Shown here in pieces: positions 22,829 to 36,189 of a stretch of DNA of 64,000 nt. The notes under the pieces were generated by a model, which was given only the letters and a program-made list of their open reading frames with translations, was not told the DNA's origin and made no database searches. Source of the DNA: Ovis canadensis (lineage: Eukaryota; Chordata; Mammalia; Artiodactyla; Bovidae); NCBI RefSeq assembly GCF_042477335.2, contig NC_091247.1:232181001-232245000 (forward strand), read 5' to 3'. A program made the translations under genes and the position numbers. The first letter of the stretch is position 1. Each line of letters starts with the position of its first letter.

Positions 22829-25800
22829 TATAATAAGGTCATAAAATACAGGAATTGAGCACGAAGCTCCTGGCCATCAGAGTCTGCACGGGAAGGAAGT
22901 GTCGCCAGGCTCACACTGCATCTGAGACCCAGAGCATCTCCCGCACTTAGCCGGAGCCTCTTGAAAACCTGACTTGCTTCAGCAACCAGGCACCGACCTT
23001 GGTGGTTCCGAAACAGTCACCCTCCCAACCTCATGGATGAAGATGCCCCAGGACATAATGAAGTAGGGAGCAGCCCTGCCCTCTGGGACACCTGGTCAAC
23101 CCTGGCCTGGGACAATTCCCTTGCAAAAGCATGTACAGAGTTGCGGCCCAATCCCTCCGTCCCCAACTGGGTAGCTGCCCCCTGGAAAGGGAAGGGGCAG
23201 GAAGCAGCTGCTTTCAGTGTGGCATTGCCCACAGTGCCCAGCAGGATCCAAAGGACACAGCAAGGCATCAGGATTCCTGCTCTAACAGAAGCTCCGAGGT
23301 CAGAGGAGAGGCCTGGGCTTCAGGAGTCAGCTCCTGAAGTTTGTTCATCCTCAGATTTTTATCAGCATTTCACAACTCTGCTAAGATGGGCTGCAGGGAT
23401 TAGTGTATATAAAATTCAGGTGTGACCAGAGCAGAAGGAAGCAAGGGTGCTTGCTGGACCTGGCCCCCTTTTCCTCCCTGCCCAGGGAGACAGATGGGGT
23501 CACTGGTCCTGTCCCGTCTGCCTCTGTGAGAGGACTTGTGCACACACCCTTTGTCATGCGACATGCCTGTGCTCCCCCAGATGAGATTCCAATGTGTTTT
23601 CTGCCCCATCGATGCGATTTCCATCAGGCAATCAAGTGCTGTCAGATGCCCGAGAACAAACGCGCTAGCACATGTGCATGCGGCTCTGTCTCTCATGCTC
23701 CGTCTCGGGGAGGAGCGAGGCCAGGCGGCCAGAGGACAAGGAGGGCGAGACACGCGCGGTGGAGTCAGTGCACGCTTGCGAGAATGAGCGCCTCTTGTGA
23801 GCCAGAGTATCCGGGCAGCGTGTCACACGGTGTTGCTTCCTCAGTGCTGACTGACACACCTGCCTAATGCCACCTGTAAACAGTGACTGACTCAGCGGAC
23901 AGGCACCCGGGGCTCCAGACGCCTCCTCGGTCCTGTGAGAGCATCTGAGATGCTGAGGCACAACGCGCACTCTCAGAGCTTCCATCCCAACCTGGGAGGA
24001 CCTGGGTGTGATGGACCCACCTGGAGAGGCACTAAGATTCAAGTCCATGGCCTGGATCGTAAGGCCAGCAAGGGCTTAGCCAAGTATAAGAGAGGCCTCA
24101 CACAGCATCCAAAGGCCACATCATTAGGCAGGGCAGGTGGTTCCCAGGCATCCTGAGTCAGCCAGGCAGTAACTGGCAGGAGGATGGGCCTTCAGTCACC
24201 GCTCCCCCTTCCCGTCAGACCACCAAGGCCCCCAGACACGGGTTGCTCCCCCACTCTCAGGAGCAGATGGCTTCCCACCATTCAGACCAGGGAGAGTCTG
24301 TCTCCCCCCAGACCGGGACAAGCCCAAGACCCACACCCTGTGGGGTCAGGCAGCCCCACACCCAGAGCTTTCTGTGTGCAGAGTGTCTAAGATGAGCGAG
24401 CCACAAGCAAGCTCTCCAAGAATCTCACTGCACCTGGGAGGTCAGGGTTCATTCTGTTTTCCCACCTCCCATCCTGTTTGTTTAACAACAAACAGCTCCT
24501 GAGAAGGGCTTTGTCCCAAAACCTTGAAAATATCGCCCTTGATGGCTCCTTGTTCTCCAAAAACTGACTGACTTCACTTAAGATTTTTAGGCTAAAAATC
24601 TAGAGGGAGAGAGAATGAAATCTAGACGCAAGAAGGCATGCACTGCACAAAGTGGGTCCGTTTATTCAGTTAAGGATAATTAGCAGTCATTGTTCTGTAA
24701 AAGGTGAGGCTGATTGGCTCTTATTTCGAGAAATGGTTGGAAAATGGTAGACTAAGGTTTATATTCAATCACAGTGAAGTGAATTCTGTTTTCTGCTGAC
24801 ATCCATGGAAGTCAGAGTGGCTTCTGATAGAGACGGAGCCCACAGTGATCTTTACCCAGAAGACCGAAGCCCAGAATCTAAGTCATCATCCTGAAGGGGC
24901 AGCGGTTCAGCCAGTTCAGCCAGTTGACTGAGATCTTAGCACCAAGTAATAGACATAAGCTTAAAAAGCCTTTGTCACCGCTGCAAACATTAAGGACCCA
25001 GCAGAGTAAGCTCCTGCCCATGTCGCCCAAGCCTTCCGCTTAGCCAAGAGGCCTGTGTCCTCCCCAGGTCCTCATCTTTCTCCAGCCCTGGAGAGCAGCT
25101 GCAGCCCCTCAGGGCCCAGGAGCGGCCCCTGAGGGAGGAAGGGCCCAGCCTCCAGGAGCCCCCAGTCCTGGCACGAACAAGCTGTCCTTTCCAGCTTGTG
25201 AGCTGGTCTGTGGGGTCGAGCCAGCCATCTGCAGATAGCCGGCGAGCTGTTCTTTGTTCTCCCCACAGATGCTCTCAGTGGGTGTGCGCTTGATTCACTG
25301 GACATCGCCCTGTTTATGGGCCTCCGATCCGCCGACAGGCCCACTCCATGTCCCAATCCTTGGACCTGTGGATATGTCCCAAAGGGCCCTGGGGAAGTGG
25401 CTAAGACCAGAGACCTGAGGTTGGCACTGTATCCCAGACGTTCCAGTGGGCCTGACCTGTGACACTGACCCCGGCAGACAAGGAGCACTGTCTCCTCTGC
25501 CCTCTGAAAGGGGTCAGAGAGGCTGGATGGTGAGAAGGACTCTGCCCACCATCGCTGGTTTGAAGGGACAGAGGCTGGACAGCCAGGAAGCCACCTCAGT
25601 CCCATGACGGCAAGGAGCTGAGCTGCACCCACGGCAGGGGAGCCTACAGATGGAGGGGACTCTCCCCAGACCTCGGATCAGAGCCCATGCCTCCCTGTCA
25701 CCCACGCAAGGCCCTGGCCAGAGGGCCCAACTGAGCTTGACCTGTGACTCGCAGGAAGAGCTCACAGATGTGGGCGTTGACCTATGCCGTGCAGGGCACC

Positions 25801-26181
25801 TGTTAGCGGTCTCCAGAGACTGTGCAGGGATGTGGGCACATCTGACCCAGAAAAGCGCTGCCCACATGGCCACCCTGGCCCACGGCCACCCCACGGCCAC
25901 CCTGGCCCACGCAGCTGCCCCGGCCCACAGCCACCCATGGCCACCCCGGCCCACGCGGCTGCCCCGGCCCACGGGGCAAGGAGCAGATGCCCCAGATGCC
26001 CTGTTGCTGCCACTCGCTGAAACTCCTGATCCACCCCTGGAACCAAAGTAACAGAAAATGAGGGGAACAGCCAGCTTTCCAAAATAACAAGGCAAGCCAG
26101 AGAGAGTAGACAGATCTTTTTTCAAAAAAATGGCGGCGCAGTGGCACAAGTCCAAGACCTGAAATGAACGTGTGTTAGAGA
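22829..26181. other. Intergenic DNA; short CCCACGGCCACCCTGGC repeats at 25.86-25.98 kb
   Basis: No gene identified. 25,861-25,978 carries about six imperfect copies of a GCCCACGGCCACCC-type unit, which creates frames on both strands. 24,560-24,900 is A/T-richer and could be an old interspersed repeat that I cannot name. Confidence 0.45.
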
Positions 26182-26375
26182 AAGAAAGTGAAGTCACTCA
26201 GTCATGTCCGACCCTGCAACCCTGTGGACTATATGGTCTATGTGATTCTGCAGGCCAGCATACTGGAGTGGGTTGCCATTTCCTTCTCCAGGGCATCTTC
26301 TGAACCGAGGGATCAAACCCAGGTCTCCTGCATTGCAGGCAAATGCTTTACCCTCTGAACCACCAGGGAAGCTTG
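26182..26375 (-). mobile_element. Bov-tA type SINE
   Basis: Reverse SINE: AAGTCACTCAGTCATGTCCG body to ACCACCAGGGAAGCTT head. Confidence 0.9.
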
Positions 26376-27723
26376 TGTTAGGAATTCCTAAAAGGGGAGT
26401 CACGAGCCCCGAGACACCATCAAGTCAGCCTCCTTCAGCCGCAAGCCCCCCAAGAAACCCCGAGTCTGCCGCCTTTAGCCACATCTGGGTGACCTTTGGG
26501 GAGGACCGGGTGAGGTCTGGGATGAGGCTGGCTGGGGTCCCACACAGAGCTCGGCATGGGGCAGACAGCACAACCCATGCACCCGCCTGGGAGGGAGCAG
26601 GCCAAGGGGAAGCGGGGTGCTGACTGAGCCCCCCCACCCCCCGGGCCCGCAGTGAGGAGCCCCTTCCCTCCTGGTTCCCTCCTGTCATTCCAGACAACTG
26701 AGCAGCCCAGACTTCTCCTGCCCCAGGCCACCTTGCCCATCCTCCAGTGTCCACTCTCGGACACTCCCTACTGCTCACACCCTCCCCCCCGCCCCCGGGC
26801 TCAGCGGGTACTCCCGTCTGAGCAGCAAAGGGCCCTGACAGCTTCTCCAGCCCCGGCCCGGCAGCCCCTAACCATGCTGACCAAAACGCAGACTGAAGCC
26901 CCCAGAGAGCAGCTCAGAAGCAGGACAGGCCCCAGCCTGGTGTTGGGGGCAGGTTGGACGCAGGCTTGCACGAAGGAGTCAGGTGCCACACCCTGCGTGT
27001 CCACATGGCCTGGAGTCCCCCAGAGGCAGCTGCTAGGGCCTGAAGGAGGCTTTTAAAAGTATTCGAATAATTTTGACCAAATCACATTTTACATGTCTCT
27101 CCCCATTAGCCCCCGTTTAGTCTGCCATCTTGAAACCAAATAGCACCTACTAAATTCCTCAGTGGCCAATGTTTGTGACTTTTATAAACTTGTGGTAAAA
27201 ATAAAGGAAATAGTGTGGGAATGTGTGCATGCAAATATTTAATATTTAACCCTTGTAATTGGACTTTTTGCAGGCTATGGCTTAACCCAGCACACTGCCT
27301 GTGCTTACGGGAGAAGCCGTTAACACCCTCAAATCCATCATACCATCACTGAGGGAAATTCAGAACAATGGAAGTGGTAAATTGACCTCTAGTTGGCAAG
27401 ACAGCATAACAGCACTGACTGGGGCAGACAGTCCTGTGGGACAAGCAGAGAAGAAAAACATGGGGGGACACCTCCTCATCCCACCACTCCACATGGGAGC
27501 ACACGCCAAATGGAGTTTACAGCCTCTCCTTGCTGAGCTGGCTGAGAACACACTTCATGCTTCCCACGGGTGATTCAGTCGTGACATCTCCCTTTTATTT
27601 CAAGTTGGATCTTCTCTGTCCACATCTGCCTCACATTTCACTTTGGCCTCGATTCTACACTTTCGTGGGCAAACATGTGGCTCAGTGGGCAGAGCTGACC
27701 CCTGAGGCTTAATGTATTTTCAT
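26376..27723. other. Intergenic DNA, nothing recognised
   Basis: No supported gene. Confidence 0.5.
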
Positions 27724-28061
27724 ATTCAGTTCAGTTCAGTTGCTCAGTTGAGTCTGACTCTTTGCAACCTCATGAATTGCAGCACGCCAGGCCTCCCTGT
27801 CCATCGCCAACTCCCAGAGTTCACCCAAACTCATGTGCATTGAGCCAGTGATGCCATCCAGCCATCTCATCCTCTGTCGTCCTTCTCCTGCCCCAAATCC
27901 CAATCCCTCCCAGCATCAGGGAGGGTCTTTTCCAATGAGTCAACTCTTCACATGAGCTGGCCAAAGTATTGGAGTCTCAGCCTCAGCATCAGTCCTTCCG
28001 ATGAACACCTAGGACTGGTCTCCTTTACGATGAACAGGCTGGATCTCCTTGCAGTCCAAGG
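27724..28061 (-). mobile_element. BovB LINE 3' part, left of a nested LTR
   Basis: Reverse BovB from the tail (ATTCAGTTCAGTTCAGTTGC) to GCAGTCCAAGG, where an LTR is inserted. The BovB sequence resumes at 30,004 with a repeat of CCAAGG. Confidence 0.95.
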
Positions 28062-30003
28062 TGCTGGGGGCCAGCATGAGGAACTCCGCCCATGGCAAAG
28101 GTCATGAGGAAGGAGGCTTGTCATACGCAAAGGCATGATCAAGCCTCAGGAAACCCCCTGTTCCCGAGCATCTACCCCAAAACCAGGGTCTGTTTTGTGC
28201 TCTCACCTACACCTCTGACTTTATGGGGGGCTCTCCCCCATAACCGTTTCTCTCGGAGAAGGAGTAAACGTGCAGCTCCAAGGCAATAAAAATTCCTGGG
28301 CGTGACAAGAGTGTTTCAGCTTACAGATTCCTCTGAAGGTTATCTAGCCCGCCTGTATAGGTTCATCCGGCCACATGTGATTGTTTACAGCCTCCCAATC
28401 TGAGAGGCACGAGATGTTTTAGACTTACTAAAGACAAATTCTTTTGGGAAAATGTCAGTATAGTGGGTTGGTTAGGAATTATATTGGTGAAGGGTTTTTC
28501 ATTTGTTGTGCCATTAAGTGCTGCTAATTCCCTGCCCTGGGTGTGACAAGGGTGTTTCAGGTCAAACCTCTCTGCTGACAGACTAGCTTGTGTGACAGGA
28601 TTATCCATACTCCTGCCACATGATTGTTTACTACCTCTCAACCATAAACAGCACAGAGAGTTTTTGAGTATTTTGAGTCTTCAGTAGCATAGGGCTTTTC
28701 TCATTGTTGAGTCAATGATTGCCTCCAGGCCTCCATATCCTCAGGCACCTGGGAATATATTAATCAATGTATTTGGAATATAGAAGAGGAAATAGAGTAG
28801 TTTTTTATGTTAGCAATACTAGACTTTTTGAGCTAATGAATTTTCTCTTTTGTAATAGACCACTGTACTTTGTTATAAATCACTGTGTCCTTGCTATGTA
28901 AAAATGCAACTTGATCACTATCTTAAGACTAAATAGATCTTAAGGGGAACATTGGTGAAAGGATTTTCATTTGTTGGGCTGATGTTTGCTGCTAAATCTC
29001 CATATTCCCTGCCCTTATAATGAATATAACTAGCATATAGGAGAAATAAGAATTAACCTTTAAGCATATAGGAGAAATAAGTATTAACCTTTAAGATTAA
29101 TCATGTGAACCTTGGGTTAAATAAATTCCTTTCTTGATTGTAACTCACTACACCCTCACCCTACAGGAATGCAACTTTATTTGGAGGGTGGTGCCTGGTT
29201 TAAGAAAAAACACCCTTCAAAAAAATAAGATTTTTGGTTATCAGAAAGAAAGGATCATAAAATGTCAGCAGGTCTAATGGCCAGAAGATGGTGTAAAATA
29301 CCTAAGACCTTTTTATGTGAAGCACCTGATTTTCATAAAGGTCAGGACTGCTGACCCCCACGTGACTGTGTATTCATCCCAATGTGTAACGAAACGTATA
29401 TAAGCAAACCCCAAAATAAAGAAATCGGATCAGTTTCCAGAAAGACTGATTCCCTCATGTCGTTCTTTTCTGCTCCCCGTTTCTCTGGCTAAATTCACAT
29501 CTGGAGCGTGGGTGCTCGCCACGTCTACTTACTTGCCCCGGTTTTCAAGCCCATGCCAGAAGGAGCCCAAGGAGGGGCACCTTCCGATATTCAAGTGGCA
29601 CCGGTGGCCCAACGTAGATGGTGCAAATTCCTTGTCTTGGAATTTTATTGGTATCCCACGTAAACCAAGTTATTCAGCCTCTTTTTCTCTCCTACTATTT
29701 TCTGGCCAAATTCCCATCTGGTGCATGGGTACCCACCAAGCCTATTAATTTTGCCTGGGCTTCTAAGATCAGACTGGGGGGGGGGGGCGCGCTCAGTGCC
29801 TCCTCTCCTTCGGGAGAACGGGAAGACGCCTGCGGCCTATGTAGGTGGTGATTGGTATTCCATGTGAACCAAGTTATTCAGCTTCTTTTTCTCGGCTAAT
29901 TTTCTAATCCCTCTCTGTCTGTAATTAAATAAGTTATTTCCAAGGATGCCGACTCTGTCCCCACCTTAGAATTCCCTGGATCCACCGAGGCTGGACCCCG
30001 GCA
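28062..30003 (+). mobile_element. Solo ERV LTR (family A) nested in BovB, 6-bp target duplication
   Basis: Starts TGCTGGGGGCCAGC and ends GGCTGGACCCCGGCA. It is flanked by CCAAGG at 28,056-28,061 and 30,004-30,009, which BovB normally holds once. GTATATAAGC (about 29,397) and AATAAA (29,415) are placed like TATA box and poly(A) signal. At 1.94 kb it is longer than the 1.29-1.35 kb relatives because of internal duplications: about 245 bp at 28,297 and 28,539, a 31-bp pair at 29,032-29,093, and CCAAGTTATTCAGC segments at 29,666 and 29,867. No viral gene is present. Confidence 0.9.
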
Positions 30004-30182
30004 CCAAGGGACTCACAAGAGTCTTCTCCAGTACCACACTTCAAAAACATCAATTCTTCAGCACTCAGCCTTCTTCACAGTCCAACTCACATCCGTACAT
30101 GACCACTGGAAAAACCATAGCCTTGACTAGACAGGTGTTTGTTGGCAAAGTAATACCTCTGCTTTTTAATATTTAGGTTGGT
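30004..30182 (-). mobile_element. BovB LINE 3' part, right of the nested LTR
   Basis: Continues the reverse BovB copy of 27,724-28,061 after the LTR, up to TTAGGTTGGTCATAA. There the orientation switches. Confidence 0.9.
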
Positions 30183-31035
30183 CATAAAATGGAGGAAAAC
30201 AATAGAATGGGAAAGACTAGAGATCTCTTCAAGAAAATTAGAGATACCAAAGGAACATTTCATGCAAAGATAGGCTTGATAAAGGACAGAAATGGTATGG
30301 ACCTAACAGAAGCAGAAGATGTTAAGAGATGGCAAGAATACATGGAAGAACTATACAAAAAAGATCTTCACAACCAAAATAATCACGATAGTGTGATCAC
30401 TCACCTAGAGCCAGACATCCTAGAATGTGGAAATCAAGTGGGCCTTAGAAAGCATCACTGCAAACAAAGCTAGTGGAGGTGATGTAATTCCAGTGGAGCT
30501 GTTTCAAATCCTGGACAATGCTGTGAAAGTTCTGCACTCAATATGCCAGCAAATTTGGAAGACTCAGCAGTGGCCACAGGACTGGAAAGTGCCAGCTTTC
30601 ATTCCAAGCCCGAAGAAAGGCAATGCCAAAGGATGCTCAAATTACCTCACAGTTGTACTCATCTCACACGCTAGTAAAGTAATGCTCAAAATTCTCCAAG
30701 CCAGGCTTCAGCAACATGTGAACCATGAACTTCAGATGTTCAAGCTGATTTTAGAAAAGGCAGAGGAAGCAGAGATCAAATTGTCAACATCTGCTGGATC
30801 AGTGAAAAAGCAAGAGAGTTCCAGAAAAACATCTATTTCTGCTTTATTGACTATGCCAAAGCCTTTGACTCTGTGGATCACAATAAACTGGAAAATTCAA
30901 GAGATGGGAATACCAGACCACCTGACCTGCCTCTTGAGAAACCTGTATGCAGATCAGGAAGCAAAAATTAGAACTGGACATGGAACAACAGACTGGTTCC
31001 AAATAGGAAAAGGACATCATCTGAGTAATCTGGTT
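30183..31035 (+). mobile_element. BovB LINE ORF2 segment, inverted 5' part
   Basis: Plus-strand BovB from AGGAAAACAATAGAATGG (before the RT domain) through RT segments (frames at 30,189-30,473 and 30,427-31,053 with one shift) to the FQIGKG-coding stretch. It abuts the minus-strand 3' part directly. This upstream segment inverted next to the 3' segment is the arrangement produced by twin priming. Confidence 0.9.
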
Positions 31036-32225
31036 CTAAATACAGGTTTTTAATTTTGAAATAACCCAGCTTATTTCACACCAAAAATGTACCTTTGAAG
31101 CCAATGCTCAAATCTGCCAGTGACTTCACCAGTTTCTTTACATTTTGAGAGACCCCGTCAGAAAGTTTGCTGGAGGTTAGGGGAGCGTTTCCTGGGTCAC
31201 AGGCAGCCTTGGGCGCTGCTGATCAGCGTGGGTGTTTACTGTAAACACTGGTTCTGAGAGCTGGTAGAGGGACTTTGGTCCTACAGACACAGGAGCGGCT
31301 CGTCACCAGCAGCATCTGTGGCAGGTGCAGTCACTCCGTGGACACAGCCCCCGGCCCGGCCCCCACACCGGGCGAGGTGCCCTGCCAGCTCTCCTCCCTG
31401 GCTGCTCCCATCCCTGGGATCAGCGAGCCTGGGACCCTCTGGGCCACTCACCCACTCCCTTCCCCCCTCACAGGTATGGACAAGTCATCTTGGGGCTGGT
31501 TCCCAGAGGAAGGCAGTTCAGTCCCAGTCCCAGTCCCTGTACTTAAAGTACCGGGAAAGAGCACGCATGAAAAATCTATATTCTTCAGTTTCAGAGTGGA
31601 GTCTTTGCAAAGAACTTTTAAGTCCAGAAATCATATAAAAGTTGAATTAAACGACTACATACTGATCTTTACATAATTCACGAAGTCCAGTGGTAAGTAT
31701 CTGGAGAACATTTGTGCAAATGTTTATGCCTAATAAAAAATTGAGGTCAACTTTGCTTCATGTAAAAGCAAAGTATTTGGAAAAACAACTAGTAACAGGA
31801 ACTAGGTTGGTAAATTCTAGTACAGTTACATAAGGCAGTCTCATCAATTTGCGTTTGAGTGTTGGTGTATATTAAATGAAGTAGATCTATAGGCACTGCA
31901 AATATTGACAGTGAAGCTGTTCATCGAAACTAAGTTGGAGCTTCCAGTGGTGTTCTTCAAAATAATATGCATCATCTGCTGAAGAAACTTAGATGGAAAG
32001 CCAAAGAGAGTAAGCAAAGGAATTTTGAAAAGCAAACAAACAAACAAAACCGCTCAGGAAACAGGCTTCCCTGTGACTTGGACTCTGGAGTCAGAAAGAT
32101 AAAAGCGTCTCTAGAAATAAAGATGGGCCACACCTGCTGCTACAGCCTCCCGGCTGCCCGCTGGCGTCCCAGCCCCGAAACGTCTGTTTCACGTAGATCC
32201 AGAGCCAGATGTGTCTGGTGTGTGT
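31036..32225. other. Intergenic DNA, nothing recognised
   Basis: No gene supported. (CAAA)n-like run at about 32,030-32,048. Confidence 0.5.
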
Positions 32226-32347
32226 GGGTAGCCTCCACTCTGCAGCCCTGGCCTCCCTGACCTCTTTCCTTAACCTGGGAGTCGTGGGTAACCTCCACTC
32301 TGCAGGCCTGGCCTCCCTGACCCCTTTCCTTAACCTGGGAGACCCAC
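32226..32347. repeat. Two-copy tandem duplication, about 61 bp
   Basis: GGTAGCCTCCACTCTGCAG at 32,226 recurs as GGTAACCTCCACTCTGCAG at 32,287; both copies end TTTCCTTAACCTGGGAG. Few differences. Confidence 0.9.
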
Positions 32348-32589
32348 ACGGCAGCCACACGGATTCATGATTGCCCTGTGCAGTTGTATTAGGAATTACC
32401 CACCTAGCTCCTTTTAATGGTTGTTTCCCGAATACTATGCTTCTATATTAGGCAATACTCATACCCATCATCCCCATCAAGAGCTCCTAGCCCCACCTTC
32501 CATGGGTGCAGCCCTTCTCTCCATGAGCTTTGAGCTGTTTTCCCCAGGAAAGGGCATAACTTTCCCACAAAATGCAGTACTGGGGGGCA
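32348..32589. other. Intergenic DNA, nothing recognised
   Basis: Short unique segment. Confidence 0.5.
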
Positions 32590-33565
32590 ATCTCAAAACA
32601 CGACAGAATGATCTCCGTTCGTCTCCAAGGCAAAGCATTCGATATCATGGTAAACCAAGTCTAGGCCCCTACCACTAATGCTAAGGAAGCTGAAGATGAA
32701 CTGTTCTGTGAAGACTATAAGACCTTCTAGAACTAACACCCCCCAAAATGTGCTTTTCATCACAGGGGACTGGAATGCAAAAGTAGAAAGACTAGATACA
32801 GGGAGTAACAAGCAAGTTTGGGCCTTGGAGCACAAAATGAAGCAGGACAAAGGCTAACAGTTTTGCTAAGAGGATGCGCTGGTCATAGCAAATTCCCTAT
32901 TCCAAAAAGCACAAGAGAAGTTTCCAGACATGGACATCACCAGATGGTCAATACTGAAATCAGACTGATTATATTCTTTGCAGTCAAAGACAGAGAAGCT
33001 CTATACAGTCACCAAAAAGACCAGGAGCTGACTGTGGCTCAGATCATGAACACCTTATTGCCAAATTCAGACTTAAATTGAAGGAAGTAGGGAAAACCAC
33101 TAGGCAATTCATGTATAACTTAAATCCCCTGTGATTATACAGTGTGACAGATTCAAAGGATTAGATCTGATAGGGTGCCTGAAGAAACTATGGATTGAAG
33201 TTTGTAACACTATACAAGCAGTGGTGATCAAAATCATCCCCAAGAAAAAGAAATGCAAGAAGACAAGATGGTTGTCTGAGTAGGCCTTAAAAATAGCTGT
33301 GAAAAGAAGAGAGGCTAAAGGCAAAGGAAAAAAGGAAAGATACACGCATCTGAATGCAGAGTTCCAAAGAGTAGCAAGGAGAGAATAAAGCCTTTCTCAG
33401 TGATCAATGAAAAAAATAGAGGAAAGCAATTAGAATGGCAAAGAGTAGAGATCTCTTCAAGAAAATAAGGGATACCCAGGGTACATTTCATGCAAAGATA
33501 GGCCTGAAAAAAGACAGAAATGGTATGGACCTCACAGACCAGAGAATATTAAGAAGCGGTGGCAA
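32590..33565 (+). mobile_element. BovB LINE endonuclease-region fragment
   Basis: Plus-strand BovB upstream portion: the endonuclease part (CATCACAGGGGACTGGAATGC, i.e. a G-D-W-N motif) through to the linker before RT (AGAGATCTCTTCAAGAAAAT). Many stops. It ends where the segment at 30,183 begins to overlap, so it is a separate, differently truncated copy. Confidence 0.85.
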
Positions 33566-36189
33566 GAAGAGCAGTAAGTGGGAAACTTTTCAATGTTCAT
33601 CCCCCAAACCTGAATTAGAAGGTACTTGTGTGAGCTGTGGCTTATCCACTTAGACATGAGGTTGCTGATAGGAAATACACCAACTGGTCCTGAAGGATAC
33701 ACACACTCCTATCCCAGCTCTGGCCTCCCCATCAGTGAGGAACAGGCTGTGTGACCATTCTACCCTCGCTTCTGCTAAAGCAGAGATGGCAACGGTATCA
33801 CATCGCATCACTATGTGGAGAATTGCATGAGATAATAAATTTACCAGTGCATAATACGTAGTCACATAGCAATCCTAGTAATCCCAATACATGATTTGAC
33901 GTTATGTCAATTGTCTAAATGGGCCCCAGAGTGGGCCTTCATTGTGTCGGGTTATGGTCCTGCGTTTGGATCCTTTTCATCACTCATGGCCTGTTTCTAT
34001 TTCTCCATGCTCCTCAATCCACACAGACCCAGTGATTCCAAACGAAACTGCACTTTCCCTTGTGCGGGGTTGGGGTTGGGGTTGCGGTTGCGGGGGGAAG
34101 CAGCTTTCTTCTGTGCCCACCCCCACAGCCCTTCAATTCAAGATCTTATTTAACCCTCAGAATAATTTGCAATATTTCAGTATTTTAACATTTATTGAGC
34201 TTTTTTTGTGGGCCAGAATATCTTCGTAAACTTTTCATGTTTAGTAGGAAAGAAGTGTTATTTTACTCTGTAGTTCTTGGAGTTCTTTATAAATGCTCAC
34301 TACATGAAGATGAATAGTGTCACTCAGATCTTCTGCATGCTTAACAGATTTCTTTTTTTTTGGTCTAAATGCTATAACAACAACGTTGCTATAGTTCATA
34401 ATTATATATTTTTATTTTTTCAAAGTCTCTGTCTACTCTACAGATTTCTATTACATACCAGAAGCTTACTGAGGTTATATAAACTCATGTAAAGGATTTC
34501 ACAGGCAATTATAAATGCTTATTAAAATACATAGAATATATTGAACATATTGAAAATTTTATTAAGTTTATTAACTAATTCATAAAGTCCATTATTTAAT
34601 ATTTTAAAATTAAACATGCTAATTCTTCAAGGAAGATATTTTTGAGAGCTTGAAATGTTCATATTTTAGTCCCAAGGTAAATGTTACTTAAAATGCAATT
34701 AATTATATAAAGTTTCAAGGATGCAGGGGAGAAAAGAGTAAGATGGGAGACAGTGGGCTTAGTCTGAATTCAGGCATATTTGTAAACGTTGTGACAATGT
34801 GAACTGAAGAATTTCCTCAAATTATCTGATTCACGTGTGCAGTAGAAGGTGATTCCTTTTGTGGAAAGTACTGAGAATGTTTGAAGATACGCAGAAAAAG
34901 TCTGAAATATTTGTGAAGCATAGAATAAGACTTAATTATCTAGATATAGTACAGTGGCAAGAGATGTTTGAAAGGTGGTGGGAGGTTTGTGAACCTCCCC
35001 AGGTTTAAGATGCTAGTTAGATTCAGCCATGGAAAAGCAGGCATGTGAAGTCATCCAGGACTGGAATCTTGATAGCAGATGTGATAAAAGGTCAGAAATA
35101 TATGGAAAGTGTTGGTCTTCATAAGTATATGTAGAAATGATTTGATTTGATGAATATGACATAAAAATAATGATAGGTTGACACAGATATTGAGGGAGTG
35201 GAGTCAATTCAATGGAGGTTTTCCAAGCACTTGGGGTCAGGAAAGAAACTGAGTAAGAATTTCAAGGAGCTTTAATTACTTTTCTAAAAACTCTTTGATT
35301 TTTGTTTCCTCATACATAGATTTGATTCTTTCTTTCCCTTGTGAGGAGCAGCAGCCAAACCCTCCTCAGTGTTAACTCTGGGAAACAAGGTTTCCCCCCT
35401 TTGCTCTTGAACACGTCACATTTGCTGGTGCCCCGCTGGTAGTTCCTGCCCAGGTGAAGGTCTGGGAATTCACGACGAGGCCTGGACTTTCCAGATAGGA
35501 TTCCAGTCTCATGGCTCTCTTCTGTGTCCTCAGGCTCACTCGCTTAGAGAACGTGCTGACTCTGAGATAAATACAGAGGGAAACAGCCAACAGCTGAGTT
35601 CTTGGCGATGCATCTCTGTGTGACCGGGACTTGCTCTTTCTCCTGAGAAGATACTCTCTTCTCAGTGGGTAGAATGGTATCTTCACTTGTACTGAGTCTT
35701 CTAGTTGCGTCCAGGAGGCATTGCAGGCTCCGGCCACTAGTTCACATTCAGCATTTCTGGGAGGATTGTGGGGTGGGCAAGCGCTAATGCAGAAAATGCC
35801 TCCTTTCCGGCACTGACACTGAGAGGCCTGAACCGACTAGAATCTCCGCGTAGGGAGATGGGGAAGCAGCAGGAGGAAAAGGATCATCAGAGCTGTGAGG
35901 TTCCAGAGAGATCAGAAGGAAAAGAGCCCTCAGCTCATGGGAGAGGGCAGCCTGGGACCCTGCTTCAGTTCTGCAGCCCCAGGGTCACTGGCTTGAGGAG
36001 GAAAATCTGCCTGTTGTAGCTTGTGAAGAATGACTGCTGTGTGTAGAGGTGATAAGGCCAGCGCTTCCTAAGCCCAGGCCCACAGAAAGCCGGCTCCGGC
36101 CTGCAGAGCACTGGGCGCCTCGCCGAGGCTCTCGGAGAACCTCAAGGCTAGTGTTCCCGTGGCTTTACCTGGGTTTTTTTGTGTGTGAG
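33566..36189. other. A/T-rich intergenic DNA; short TTGGGG run
   Basis: No gene. 34,066-34,096 is GGGGTTGGGGTTGGGGTTGC-like. 34,150-34,720 is very A/T-rich. Confidence 0.5.
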
